Assembly: GCF_020216065.1 (NCBI RefSeq)
Contig: NZ_JAIWNA010000009.1
Coordinates: forward strand, 62,001 to 126,000
DNA length: 64,000 bases
Direction: 5' to 3'
DNA from: Nocardia rosealba
Lineage (GTDB): Bacteria; Actinomycetota; Actinomycetes; Mycobacteriales; Mycobacteriaceae
In this document: positions 9,901-19,700 of the stretch, piece after piece
Layout of the letters: every line of letters begins with the position of its first letter
Position numbering within the stretch: position 1 is the stretch's first letter
The notes under the pieces: model-generated
Seen by the model: only the letters and a program-made list of their open reading frames with translations
Told to the model about the DNA's origin: nothing
Database searches by the model: none
Position numbers and translations under genes: made by a program

Positions 9901-11541
9901 GGTGCGGTGGCCGTCTTGGTCGAGGAGTTCCTCGAGGGCCTGGGAGACGACGAATTTCGTCAGGACTTCGGGGGTGTAGTACGACGCGGACTGTTGGCGT
10001 TCGCGGCCTGCGAGGCGGAAGACGAAGGTGCCCTTGGGATGGAGGACGGGCTTGAGTTCGCCGGTAATGGGGTCTTCGGTGCGGACGAAGTCGGATTCGG
10101 AAAGGTGGTCGGCGCGGTCGACGGGGACGACCCAGGAGCCCTTTTCGGGATTGCCGTCCTTGGCCACCTCATAGAGGTCTTCCTCGGCGAAGAAGCCGGT
10201 GTAGGACATCAGGCCCTCGTAGACCGCGCCGAGCTGGTTGATGCCGAGCTCGGCGTAGCTGATGAAGCCGCGGTCGCCGCCCTTGCGGGTCTTGCTCTCC
10301 TTGGTGAGAAGGAGGTGCGCCAAGACCTGCTGGGTTGCTTCGTTGCCGAGGCCGACCTCATCGATCAGAGCAGTTGCCCTGGGGGAGAACAGGTCTGCAC
10401 GCAGCGGGTTGAACTCGAGGCCGGGAGCTGGGTCGTCTGTGACGTTCTCCCGTACCTCGGGCTTGTGGCCCTGGTCGACGAGGTCGAAGAGCTTCTTCAA
10501 CGAGTCGTACAGATGTGTGCCGGTGCGGGCGTGGTGGGAGACCAGTTCGGTGAGGGTGAGTTCGCGGAGTCGGTCCAGGCCGTAGCCCTCCTCGTACTCG
10601 GCGGCGCCGGTGGGCAGCACCTGCATTTCCGGTGACGCCTCGGCGTAGAGCAGGAACAGGATGCGGTACAGGAAGCGCAGGGAGTGTTTGGCGAGGTCGT
10701 TGCCGTCGATGCTGTCCATCGGGAGATCGCGAGCGCGGCGGCGGCGCACGACCTCGTTGGCGATGATTTCGATGGACAGGCGAATGCCTTCGCGCAGGTC
10801 CTTGGAGACGCCGACGGTGTGTTTCACCGAGTCTTCGAGGACGCCGGTCCACCAGATGTTGCCGTCGGCGTCGGGGCGCAGGGACTGGTGGCCGAAGATG
10901 GCTGCGGCGCGGTCGATTTCGCCACCGCGGGCCTCGTGGCGGCGTTCGACGACCACCAGCAGGTCCATGGCGAGGTAGCGGCCTTCGGCCCAGCGTTCGG
11001 CTTCGGCGAGCAGGAGCCAGCGGCCCGCCTGGACGACGACGAAGGCTGGTGGGGTGTCGGAGCGGAAGGCGGCCGAGACCGTTTTCGAGGCCGATTCGAG
11101 GGGTTTGCCGTCTTCAGTGGCTTCGGCGATCAGGGTGCCGGTGCCGAGGAAGTCTTCGATCGACTCGACGGGGTTCGCCTGCAAGAACAGCACATTCGGC
11201 GTGCCGGCGAGTTGGGCGTCGGGGATCAGCAGTTCCGAACCGGCGCGTTCGGCGGCGAAGGGGGTGAGTTCGCCGTCGAAACCGAAAGCGGCGCGCACCT
11301 GGGCGTGTGCCTTCGGGGCGGAATCGGGGTTCTCGGCGAGCGCGCCCAATGCTGTGTGCAGTTCGCCCGCGCTGGCCAGGAGGGAACTGCGCACAGTTTT
11401 GCGGCCCTCTTTGGCCTCGGCGTCCCACCCCTTGCGCAGCTCCATCACCTTGCCGTGGAACGACTCCTTCACCGAATCGGTGGTGAAGTAGTGTTCGCTG
11501 ATCCAATCCTCGCCGACGACGATGGAATCGAAAGAGGCCAT
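6943..11541 (-). CDS. Large class I DNA methyltransferase (DrmMI/PglX/Eco57I-like)
   Basis: 1532 aa from the ATG at 11541, two bases after the helicase stop, with AAGGA upstream. An uncharacterised N-terminal region of about 500 residues is followed by YYTPEVLTKFVV (about 521-532), SAM motif I TICEPALGSGAF (556-567), and target-adenine motif IV as NPPW (921-924). This order is typical of gamma-class N6-adenine methyltransferases in type IIG, BREX (PglX) and DISARM (DrmMI) systems. The long C-terminal part probably contains target recognition. No PD-(D/E)xK nuclease motif is evident at either end, so it likely modifies self DNA while partners restrict. Pairing with a DrmD-like helicase points to DISARM class 1, but drmA, drmB and drmC are missing. 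Confidence 0.88.
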   Translation of the reverse strand: MASFDSIVVGEDWISEHYFTTDSVKESFHGKVMELRKGWDAEAKEGRKTVRSSLLASAGELHTALGALAENPDSAPKAHAQVRAAFGFDGELTPFAAERAGSELLIPDAQLAGTPNVLFLQANPVESIEDFLGTGTLIAEATEDGKPLESASKTVSAAFRSDTPPAFVVVQAGRWLLLAEAERWAEGRYLAMDLLVVVERRHEARGGEIDRAAAIFGHQSLRPDADGNIWWTGVLEDSVKHTVGVSKDLREGIRLSIEIIANEVVRRRRARDLPMDSIDGNDLAKHSLRFLYRILFLLYAEASPEMQVLPTGAAEYEEGYGLDRLRELTLTELVSHHARTGTHLYDSLKKLFDLVDQGHKPEVRENVTDDPAPGLEFNPLRADLFSPRATALIDEVGLGNEATQQVLAHLLLTKESKTRKGGDRGFISYAELGINQLGAVYEGLMSYTGFFAEEDLYEVAKDGNPEKGSWVVPVDRADHLSESDFVRTEDPITGELKPVLHPKGTFVFRLAGRERQQSASYYTPEVLTKFVVSQALEELLDQDGHRTTPEEILSLTICEPALGSGAFAIEAVRQLAAEYLKRKQEDLGELIDADQYTIELQKVKAHIAIHQVYGVDLNATAVELAEISLWLDTMVAGLQAPWFGLHLRRGNSLIGARRAVYTPTDLTKRAWLKTVPKDVPLGTEIGTGIHHFLLPAEGWGAIVDTAEAKTYAPDQREELRLWRNEIRKSPSKDITKRLASLAQRVETLWELTLRRLTIAESEIRRDLHLWRSEPIDHVPAVTREQIEAVLNDENGSYQRLRRAMDAWCALWSWPVTGVIAAPDWDQWVGGLEAVLGTTAKAGKFEKYGQTSFASDLDWSELDIAEDNDRVFAQAKSAEAAAAEFPWLNIASGIAHTQGFHHWELDFAPLFARGGVDLQVGNPPWVRPDWDEAGVLAEFDPWWQLAHKPPEAEKNAKAARALAIPEVRSTLLDERAAQAGQNQHVGSGIDRPVLSGLQPDLYRCFMERTWRSSSARGITSLIHPESHFTEARAQGLRRACYRRLKRHWQFRNEHKLFSEINNTRQYGVHVYGADSDVNFLQGAALYHPDVPARSLQARRSGNNSSTIVPGVKDPDGKWDVRPHPERIIDITEADLAGWATLIDEPGTPAAEARMLYPVNRASAAVLDKIAAAPRLGDIEFQWTRGWEEDRDRKLGYFESRSAVPATLDETILQGPHLTVACPIYQQGNPTMRSNVDYTPIDLTSISDNFIPRTNYQIARPLPEYQAAYPKWNNEPSSSYFRLAWRRMADSATVRTLHSAIVPPGPAFVGTVLTALLPTSTDLVVASGIWSSVPADFLIKACGATELKHGLMRRLPHVRGHVLEDALILRTLRLNCLVVQYAPLWSELYNPAWQQDSWVPGLTPDHDSKPGLGAITPDWAWHTPLRTDADRRQALIEIDAIVAVMLNITAEELLTIYRTQFPVLQKYEREALYDATGRQLPTKLASEYRKKGKLSSADLTVDGITYTEPFTPVDREQDMRQAHIHFTQLAEGLA

Positions 11542-11543
11542 GA

Positions 11544-14408
11544 TCACTGGTCCTTGTCTGCGACGATCACCAACAGCGGGCGCACCAGCTGCTGGGTGGG
11601 GGCGAGCGATTCGGCGAGGCGCTGTTCCTCGGCGATGCGGCGGGCGTAGGTGTCGACCTTCTTTTTCTGGCTGCCGAACAGTTCGAGTTGTTCGGCGCCG
11701 GAATACCAGCGGTCGGCGCGTTGGCGCCATTGGGCCAGACGCTCGTTGGCGGAGCGTTCCTGCTGGTCGAGGACGAGTTTCATCGACTGGGTGGCCTTGT
11801 CGACGGCGACCGGGATCAGGTGCTGGAAGCGGTCCGGCTCGGGAATCGGGCCGGGGTTGGCGGTGTTCGGCTTCAAACCGGTCTCGGTGAGCAAGAAGTC
11901 GAGGCTCTCCAGCGGGCTGGCGATCGCGAAGTTCGGTCGGGCCGGGTCGGGGAACTCGACGGTGGAGAACACACGGGACACGAGCTGGCCGCGGCGGTTC
12001 ATCAGAGTGCCCATGAGCACGACGGTGACGGCGTCGACCTTGCCGCGGATGGCGAAGATCTGATTGCGGCCGAGGGCCGATAGGGCGCGGTCGCTTGCCC
12101 AGTCGAGCACGGGGTGCAGCGGGCCGAGGTAGTGAGCCTCCGGCCAGGTGGTGTCGTTGATGCCTTTACCCTGGCGGGCGGCGCGCAGTTGGGCGTCACC
12201 GACCTGGGTGGAGGTGGCGAGCTTGAGGCGCTTGTCGATCTGGCCCTTCTCGCGGTAGTTCTGCGGGAGCTGCGACAGACGCTGGCGAAGGTCCTTGGGG
12301 GGAATCAGTTCGGCGATACCGTGATTGGCGTGCACGGTCCAGCCGACGCCGCCCTTGCCGGGTTCGGCCTGGGGGACATCGTCGAACGCGGCGCGCAGTG
12401 CCTCGTCGAGGTAGCTCACGTCGTCGGGGTAGAGGCTCTGGCGGGGGAGCTCGGGGAGGGTCGGGGTGAAGTCGGTCTCGAGCTGGGCGAAGAAGGAATC
12501 GAAATCGTCGCCGTCGAGGACGTCGTCGATGGTTCGGACCTGCGCGTCGAGTTCGGCCTTGCCCGCGAGGACGTCCCGGATCGCCGATTCCTCCTCGGTC
12601 ACACTGTGTTTGCCCATCAGCGAGGCCACGTCGCCGAGGGTGGTGTGGGCCTGGTTCTCGCGTTCCAGCAGGCGTGACAGCACCCGCAGGTCGCCGGAGA
12701 ACTCCGGGTCCGACGGTTCGAGGATGAGGGACGAGATCACCGGCGGGAACTTCTGGCCGTAGCGGTCGACACGGCCGTTGCGCTGTTCGATGCGGATCAG
12801 CGACCACGGGATGTCGTAGTGGATCAGGTGATGGCACTGGGCATGCAGGTTCACGCCCTCGGAAGCAACATCGCCGGTGACCAGCACGCGGATCGGGGAG
12901 GTCTCGAGTTTGAAGCTCTCGACGATCTCCTGCTGCTCCACATCGGACAGGCCGCCGTGCAGCATCGCGATGTTCTCGGGCTTCAAACCCAATGCGGCGG
13001 GCAGGGATTCGGTGAGCCATTTCAGCGTGGCGACACGCTCGGCGAACACTACCGCCCGCATCGCGGACTTCGGGCCGACGCCGATCTCACGCAGCCGATC
13101 CACCAAGGCCGCTTGCTTGCCTGCTGATTCAGTGAATGCCTTGTCGTTGAGGTCGGCGAGGGTGTTCAGCGCTTCCAATTCGATGCGCTGCTCCGGGGTG
13201 CCGTCGCGCAGTTTGGCGCGGCGCTGGTCGATCGATTCGCGCAGGGCGGCGGGGGAGGACAGGAAGGCTTTGGCCAGCGTCCACGGGAACAGGCCCTTGG
13301 TCTCACCGGAGTACGGGCTGCCGTTCTCGGGGTGCAGCCAGACCTGCGAAAGTTCCCGGGCGACAGCGTCTTCGGCGGGCGAGGGGGTGACGAGTTTGTG
13401 GACCGGTTCTGCGCGTTCGGCCCAGTCGCTACCGACCTCGGCGGCGACCTCGTCGTGGTGACGGTGGCGGCGGATCAGCAGGTTCTGCACATCGTCTTTG
13501 GTGAACGAACCATCGGCGGCCACGGCGGTGGGGTCGAGCAGGCGAAGCAGTTCGGCGAAGGACTCCTCGCGACCGTTGTGCGGGGTCGCCGAGGCGAGGA
13601 TGAGTGCCTCGGTATTGGGGGCGAGCACGCGAGCCAGCTCGTTGTTCTGGGTGCCGACATTGGTGAGGTTGTGCGACTCGTCGATCACCACCGCGTCCCA
13701 GTGCTGGCGAGCCAGGTGGGCCTTGTAGCGGGGGCTTTTGAGGGTGTCGATCGAGATGATCGCCCGCTTGTAATAGGTGAACGGGTTGCGGGTGGCGGGC
13801 AGCTTCTGGCGGACCTTCTGGATGCCCGTCGAATCGAGGCGCACGAACGGCAGGGCGAATCGGCACCACAGTTCGTGCTGCATCTGCTCGAGTACGTGCT
13901 TGGGAGTGACGATCAGGATGCGCTCACCACGGCCGCGGCGCACGAGCTCGGACAGGATCATGCCGATCTCGAGGGTCTTGCCGAGACCGACCGCGTCGGC
14001 GAGCAGGATACGTGGCCGAATATGTTGGGGGTCAAGGGCTTTGGCTACCGCGGCGCGCTGGTAGCCCAGGGAATCGGCGAGCATGCGCGTCGAGACCGTC
14101 AGGGTTTGGTCGCCGTAAGGGAAGGGGGTCTTGCGCAGCAGCGCTTCGAGCCAGAGGCGGGAATCCCGGTATCCCGAGGACCCGTCGGCGATCACTCGTG
14201 CTTGGGCTGGATCGAGAACTTCGATCTCGTCGAGGCTGTCGTAGAACGTCGCCGTGGTGTCGGCGACGAGTTCGGACAGGCCGCGCACGCGCAGCAGCCA
14301 ACCATCGGAGCCCTGTTCCGCTGAGGTGACCAGCCACTCCTCGTCACGGACCACGACGATCGAGCCGGGGGCGACGTTGAGCGGGCGCGGCTCGACGGCG
14401 TTGGTCAT
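11544..14408 (-). CDS. SNF2/DEAD-family helicase (DrmD-like)
   Basis: 954 aa. The start at ATG 14408 was chosen for AGGAG nine bases upstream. SF2 motifs: ADAVGLGKT (137-145, Walker A), the DESH box (243-246), SATPHN (about 273-278), and a C-terminal helicase domain with TGDVASEGVNLHAQ (motif V) and IEQRNGRVDRYGQ (motif VI). The short N-terminal segment with a 'VRDEEWLVTS' strand resembles DISARM DrmD. SNF2-type helicases translocate on duplex DNA and in DISARM/BREX act with the methyltransferase that follows. First gene of the minus-strand operon, with a 260-bp divergent promoter region to the HsdS-like/kinase pair. Confidence 0.88.
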   Translation of the reverse strand: MTNAVEPRPLNVAPGSIVVVRDEEWLVTSAEQGSDGWLLRVRGLSELVADTTATFYDSLDEIEVLDPAQARVIADGSSGYRDSRLWLEALLRKTPFPYGDQTLTVSTRMLADSLGYQRAAVAKALDPQHIRPRILLADAVGLGKTLEIGMILSELVRRGRGERILIVTPKHVLEQMQHELWCRFALPFVRLDSTGIQKVRQKLPATRNPFTYYKRAIISIDTLKSPRYKAHLARQHWDAVVIDESHNLTNVGTQNNELARVLAPNTEALILASATPHNGREESFAELLRLLDPTAVAADGSFTKDDVQNLLIRRHRHHDEVAAEVGSDWAERAEPVHKLVTPSPAEDAVARELSQVWLHPENGSPYSGETKGLFPWTLAKAFLSSPAALRESIDQRRAKLRDGTPEQRIELEALNTLADLNDKAFTESAGKQAALVDRLREIGVGPKSAMRAVVFAERVATLKWLTESLPAALGLKPENIAMLHGGLSDVEQQEIVESFKLETSPIRVLVTGDVASEGVNLHAQCHHLIHYDIPWSLIRIEQRNGRVDRYGQKFPPVISSLILEPSDPEFSGDLRVLSRLLERENQAHTTLGDVASLMGKHSVTEEESAIRDVLAGKAELDAQVRTIDDVLDGDDFDSFFAQLETDFTPTLPELPRQSLYPDDVSYLDEALRAAFDDVPQAEPGKGGVGWTVHANHGIAELIPPKDLRQRLSQLPQNYREKGQIDKRLKLATSTQVGDAQLRAARQGKGINDTTWPEAHYLGPLHPVLDWASDRALSALGRNQIFAIRGKVDAVTVVLMGTLMNRRGQLVSRVFSTVEFPDPARPNFAIASPLESLDFLLTETGLKPNTANPGPIPEPDRFQHLIPVAVDKATQSMKLVLDQQERSANERLAQWRQRADRWYSGAEQLELFGSQKKKVDTYARRIAEEQRLAESLAPTQQLVRPLLVIVADKDQ

Positions 14409-14668
14409 CAGGGGTACTCCTGGTTGGTCGACGGTAGAACGGTCCAATTTAGTACCCATTCGGGAGTAATTCGCCGTTCTGCATGTTTAGGTTCGCGTTG
14501 TGTGGGATCTGGCTGGTGGAAGGTTCGCCGACGGCCACGCTACGTGGAAGTGAAAACTATGTCAATCGCAAACGTGGCAAAGTATTCGCATTCACCCGAT
14601 GACGTCGGCGCCCGCCAGACGCACCTGGCGCTGCTACCGTTATGCGTCCAGAGGAAGGTGAGCGATCG
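14409..14668. promoter_or_regulatory. Divergent promoter region between restriction operon and HsdS-like/kinase pair
   Basis: 260 bases. Two symmetric elements are visible: GGGTACT (14412-14418) with AGTACCC (14451-14457), and CCACG-cta-CGTGG (14535-14547). Either could be an operator for shared control; the XRE-ImmA protein of the operon is an obvious candidate ligand. No promoter hexamers can be assigned with confidence. Confidence 0.35.
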
Positions 14669-15334
14669 GTGGTTAGAGACTCGGCCAGCGCGCCGACCGA
14701 GCCGGGCGACAACTCCTATGTCGCTCGTCGCGCCGATGTTGTTGCGTTCTCCCTGCCATCGGTACCCGAGCTCGAGATCCGCCCTCGTGTGCTGCCGGCA
14801 GTGACGATCGGTGAACTCGTCGGTGCGGGCACAGTGGAGGTACTCGAATCACCGCCCACACTCCTCCCCGTCGACACCGGAAGTCCGATGTTGAGCGCCA
14901 AGGATATTCGGGTCGGCAGGTCGCCGTCCACATCGGGCGACCCCAGCGTTCCCGGTGCGGTCACCACCCGACCCGGCGACGTCCTTGTGGTTACCGGCAG
15001 TGGCCCGACAATCGTTCGGGCATGCGCGGTTTCAGCCCTGCTTGCGCCGCGAGTGGCGCTCGTGCGGGCCAACCCGGCAGTGATCGACCACCGATTCCTC
15101 GCCGGTGTACTACAGGCCGCGGCGGACAATGACGACGGCAAGCTGCCGGATCTGTTCGCCGTGGGCTTTCCCCGCATGCCGCTCGCCGAGCAACGCCTGA
15201 CAGGCGACAGCGTTGTCGAGCTGATGGCGCTCGACGACGCGTGGCGGCGTCAGTGGTCCGCGGTCGAGCGGCTGGTTCGCGAGGGAATCGCCGGGCTCGC
15301 TGGAGGTCGGCTGTCACCGGGGCCGACAACATGA
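14669..15334 (+). CDS. Small HsdS-like protein (single target-recognition-type domain)
   Basis: 221 aa from the GTG at 14669, preferred because GAGGAAGG lies about 10 bases upstream; an ATG at 14642 is possible. The C-terminal half reads like one type I restriction specificity (HsdS) target-recognition domain: RPGDVLVVTGSGP (the 'GDVL' strand), then FLAGVLQAAADN, then PRMPLAEQ, which matches the 'PLPPLAEQ' end of HsdS domains, then a helix like the conserved HsdS spacer. Length is about half a normal HsdS. It overlaps the kinase start by four bases (ATGA) and diverges from the methyltransferase operon. It might guide the methyltransferase or be a DNA sensor for the kinase. The HsdS match is by motif reading only. 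Confidence 0.55.
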   Translation: MVRDSASAPTEPGDNSYVARRADVVAFSLPSVPELEIRPRVLPAVTIGELVGAGTVEVLESPPTLLPVDTGSPMLSAKDIRVGRSPSTSGDPSVPGAVTTRPGDVLVVTGSGPTIVRACAVSALLAPRVALVRANPAVIDHRFLAGVLQAAADNDDGKLPDLFAVGFPRMPLAEQRLTGDSVVELMALDDAWRRQWSAVERLVREGIAGLAGGRLSPGPTT

Positions 15335-16737
15335 CGCCGCGCATCGTCGCTGGGCGATACGAACTGATCGAAATCATCGGTCGAGGTGGGATGGGGCAGG
15401 TCTATCGAGGGTTCGACCGGCAGCTCAAACGACGGATCGCGGTGAAGTTCATCCATCCCGGTCTGGCCGACAGCGAAGAGTGGGAGCGGCGCTTCGTCAG
15501 GGAAGCCGAACTGATGGCGCGAATGAGCCATCCCGGGATGCCAACCGTCTTCGACGCGGGCATCGACGCCGGTCCCCCCGAACAGCCGTTCCTGATCATG
15601 GAATACATCGACGGGATTACGCTCGACAGCGTTCTGGCCAAGCGGGGGAGCCTGTCCACCGGGGCGGTCGCATCGATTGCCGCGCAAACCGCCGCGGTGC
15701 TTGCGGAAGCTCACAGCCACAGCATCTTCCATCGCGATCTCAAGCCGTCGAATCTGATGCTCTGTCCCGATGGGACGGTGAAGGTGCTGGACTTCGGAAT
15801 CGCCGTCGCGATGGACGCGAACCAGACCCGGCTGACCAGAACCGGATCGGGGATCGGGACGCCCGAGTACATGGCGCCCGAGCAGGTGCGAGGGAAAACC
15901 GTTGTGCCGCAGACTGATCTGTATTCGCTCGGGCTGGTCATGTACGAGCTGCTCACCGGGGTGCGAGCCATGCTCGGTGCTTCGGAGATCGACACCATGA
16001 TCAACCAGATCAATGCGGACCCGCCGGTGGTCCACCACGCGCGCGGTGACGTACCCGAGGAGCTGAGCGTGCTGATCACGAGCATGCTCGCCAAAGATCA
16101 CACGCACCGTCCGGCCGATGCGACCGCCGTGTACTCGGTGGTGATGCGTTATGTGGGCGCCTTGGACGGGCTGCATGAAAACCCCGATCCGACCAGTCCT
16201 ACTCGGTTGTACGCGACAGCGGTCGGCGCTTCGGCAGCGACGAGGACGGCAGCTACCCACCATCGTCGTGCCCCGAAGTCCCCGGCAGAGTCGGACTTCA
16301 CTCGTGGCGACCTCGAGCGCGCCGTTCGGCAGGCGCGCGATCTCGCCGACGAATCACGGTATGTGCCGGCCATCGGTCAGCTGAACACTGTGCTCGAAGT
16401 TGCAGTGCCGCAACTCGGTGCGCGGGATGCCGACGTTGTCGACGCTCGGGTGCGGTTGGCTGATCTGTGCATGGAGGCAGGGGATTACAAGCAGGCCATC
16501 GCTCACTACAGCGAACTGATAGACGACCTCACCGCCGAACGGGGACCGTACGACGACCAAGTGATGTTCTGCCAGCGGCAAATGGCGAACTGTCAGGTGC
16601 ACAGCGGGCAGGTGCGTGCGGCGTTGACTCGATTGCGGCGGTTGCATGAGCAGTTGGCTGCTTGGCATGGGGAGGATGATCCGAGGGTGGGGCAGTTGGC
16701 TGAGATGATCGCTCAGATCCGAGCTGGGAGTCGGTGA
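15331..16737 (+). CDS. Hanks-type Ser/Thr protein kinase with helical-repeat tail
   Basis: 468 aa. The start is the ATG at 15331 inside the ATGA overlap with the HsdS-like gene. The kinase domain (about 8-275) is complete: GRGGMG loop (17-22), K39, HRDLKPSN (134-141), DFG (154-156) and MAPEQ (181-185). No transmembrane segment or PASTA domain is seen, unlike housekeeping actinobacterial kinases. A linker (about 280-360) leads to a TPR-like helical region (about 365-465) with repeated Leu/Ala helices. Cytosolic kinases occur in defence systems (PglW in BREX-like Pgl, Stk2). The tight coupling to an HsdS-like gene next to a methyltransferase operon suggests phosphorylation-controlled defence; that is inference. 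Confidence 0.85.
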   Translation: MTPRIVAGRYELIEIIGRGGMGQVYRGFDRQLKRRIAVKFIHPGLADSEEWERRFVREAELMARMSHPGMPTVFDAGIDAGPPEQPFLIMEYIDGITLDSVLAKRGSLSTGAVASIAAQTAAVLAEAHSHSIFHRDLKPSNLMLCPDGTVKVLDFGIAVAMDANQTRLTRTGSGIGTPEYMAPEQVRGKTVVPQTDLYSLGLVMYELLTGVRAMLGASEIDTMINQINADPPVVHHARGDVPEELSVLITSMLAKDHTHRPADATAVYSVVMRYVGALDGLHENPDPTSPTRLYATAVGASAATRTAATHHRRAPKSPAESDFTRGDLERAVRQARDLADESRYVPAIGQLNTVLEVAVPQLGARDADVVDARVRLADLCMEAGDYKQAIAHYSELIDDLTAERGPYDDQVMFCQRQMANCQVHSGQVRAALTRLRRLHEQLAAWHGEDDPRVGQLAEMIAQIRAGSR

Positions 16738-16754
16738 CCGGTGAAAAGGGGTGA

Positions 16755-19700
16755 TTACGCTGCTTCCAGCTCTTTTCCATTCCAGGTGAACCGGGCCGTG
16801 GTGACGGCGTCGTTGCCATCTCCTGTGACGATCTGATGAATAGCGATTCCGGGGAGTTCGGCGTACATCCCCCATTCGTGGTCCGACGTGAGTACGAGGT
16901 CGAGGTCGAGGGCGCTGAGCAACGCGAAGATCTGGCCACGATTCACCGTGTCCACGCCGACGAATACTTCATCGAGCATGATCAGCCGTGGTGCGGTCGG
17001 GGTCGCTTCGTAATGTGCGGCAACGGCGGCGAACAGCGGCAGATGGAGTGCGATGGCCTTCTCTCCGCCGGAGAGCGCGCCGTGTAGCCGTTTGGTGAGT
17101 TCCTGGAAGTCCTCTCCCTTACCGCGATCGATCTCGACGACAAACTGGTGCCAGCTCGTGTAGTCGAAGACGCGTGACAGTTGCTGTTCCCAGGTATTCG
17201 CACTGTCGTCGGCCTTGGCTTCGTCGATGCGTTCACGCAGGAACCGGTGCAGCGCTTCGCGTTCCGCCTCGTCGATGCGGACCGGATCCTTCAGTAGCAG
17301 CTCGCGGGCGGCCTTCGTGCCCGCGGGTAGGTCCTTGCCGACTCGCCACACCAATCGCACCGCGACCTCCGACGCGGTGCGAACCTGGCCCAACCGATCG
17401 TTCATCGTCTTGACCAGCTCGTTGGCCTGGCGGATGCGCGCGGCGAGGTGCCTGCGGGTGTCGCCGGTGAGTGTTTTGTCGAACAGGGTGCGCTCGTGCT
17501 CGGTGATGTCGTTGCGGCTCTGCTCGGCTTCGGTGTGCAGGATCCGTTTCAGTTCCGCGGCGCCGACACGAACTCCGTCGATCACGGCCGTGAACACCTG
17601 GACCTCTCCGGTGTTTTCGAGTTCCAGGTCGGCCCGAGCGCTGAGCACCGCGCGGCACTCGTGGACCGAGCTGGACAGTCGGTTGAACGCATTTCCGACG
17701 CTTGTGGGGGTATGCGGAACTGTCGGCCATGCCGCGGTGAGCATCCTGGCCGCGTCGAGCGCGGCTCGCACACCATCGGACCCATCGAGGGTTTCGCGGA
17801 ACTGATCGAGGTCGGTGAGTTCGGTGTCAGCGGGAAGCGTGGTGCTCGCCAAAGCTCTGAAGCGTTGTGCTGCCGTATCTCTGTTCTCGATCGCGGCGAG
17901 GTGGGCCCGACGGTCGTTGGCCGTTCGGGCCTCCCACTTGCCGACTTCGGTTCGCAAATCCCCAGAACGCGCCCTGGCCTTTTCGAGCTCGTCGTCGGTT
18001 CGGATGAGTTCCTCTCTCGATGCTGCGATCTCGGTGAGCACCACGCGGTACTCGCGACCGACCGCGTCTTCGATCGCCTGCAGCTGGCCGGTGAGGTCGA
18101 CCAGTTCCGCCAGTGCGCGGCTCGCCGCGTCTCGGGAGCGCGCTGCTGCGGCATCAGCCCGATCAGCGGCCTCGGCAGCGGACCGCTCGGTCTGGCGCGC
18201 GTGCTCGAGATCGCGGACGTGGTCCAGCCAAGTGGCAGCCTGACCGTCGAACGCGCGCAGGGCCGAGCGCACAACATCGATGTTGTGCTGATCGCTCGGG
18301 AGCCCGGCGGTGGCGCTGAACGCGATGAGCGATTGCAGCGCGGACCGCACCGCCGACTCGGCCGTACGCAACCGGTCGGTGGTGTTGTGCACGGCACGAT
18401 CGGCGGCGGTGACCGCGACCTGTGCGGCCAGCACTGCTGAATCCGCCTGTGCCAGTGAGCTTCTGTCGGGGCGCGTGTCGAATTCCTCGTCGATTCTGGC
18501 GCGCCGACGCGCCAGTTCCCGGATATGCTCCTCGAGTCCGTCGAGCACGGCGTCGAGCTCGCCGATCCGGCGGTCGAGGTCTGCCAGTGTTTGTGCTCGC
18601 TTGCGCGCCTGGATCTCGGCGCCGATGAATTCGGGCTCCTGCTTCGTCCAGCTGCCGACCATATTCGCGACCCGCCACCGCCCGTCGGCACCAACCGCGA
18701 CCATCCCCGATTCGGGAACGGACTCGCCGAACGCGATGGACGCCAGCAGTCGATTCACCCGGCCCGTCGGCACCGCGGTCCCGTCGACCGCGACCAGCAC
18801 GTCCGCCAGCGACGGTCCTGAAATCGGTTCGAGCGCGTCGGGCACGGCGAAAACATCGTGGCCGAGGACCTCGCCTCGTGGGCCGATCCAGGCATCCAGC
18901 AACCCCGCCGACTGGAGCGCTGCTTCCACCCCCACCGCTGTAGCGATGGAGATTCCGTCGGCGAAGTCGACCAGCCGCCACAGCGGGGCGCCCGCCAACG
19001 CTGATCTGTCCGTGCTTCGCCATGCGGGCGCGGCAGGTGCGATATCAGGTTGGGCCGCGACACGAGCGCGTTCGTCCTCGAGGTCTTTTCGCGCGGCTGT
19101 GGCATTCGTGTGCTCACGTCGACAATCCGACGCGGCCGACGTTACCGATTCGACAGCCGCGGTGACTGCCTGGCTCACTCGCGCGGCGAATCGTGGTTCG
19201 TTGTCGGCGGCGGCGACAAGTGTGTCGGGATCGAGCGCCAGTTCATGGCAGCCGCTCGCCCAGCGTCTGATCTCTGCGCGCAAGTCGTCGAGCGCAACTT
19301 CTCTACGCTCGGTCGAGCTGATCAGCGCTGCATCAGCCGAGCTGAAGTCGTGCCGAGCCGCCTCCACGGCGGCTTCGGCGGAAGCCCGGGCCGAGCACGC
19401 CTGTTGATGAGCTTGTATCTCGGCTTCCATCCGGCGCAGCTGGTCTTCTCTGGCTTGCACAGAATTCCGAATCACCGTGCGCGCCTTGCCGGATGTGGGA
19501 TCGGTGGCGACCTCGTCCAGCACCGCGATCATCCCGCAGCGCTGTGCGCACTGCCGAGCTTCCTCCGCACTCCGATCGGTGAGTTGTATCCGGGATCGCA
19601 CGGCATCAGCGGCGGTCGATCGGGCAGACGCGGCCGCCGATGCGACCTGATCATCATGCGCAGCCGCAGCTGTTGCGGCATCGGCTCGACGCTGCGCGCC

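Noticed and set aside
9712..10635. Long plus-strand frame opposite the methyltransferase
   Set aside because: Antisense shadow of a gene with intact SAM and NPPW motifs.
11544..14408. Full DISARM or BREX system
   Set aside because: No DrmA, DrmB, DrmC, BrxC, BrxZ, BrxL or PglZ equivalent is present in the window, only the DrmD/DrmMI-like pair.
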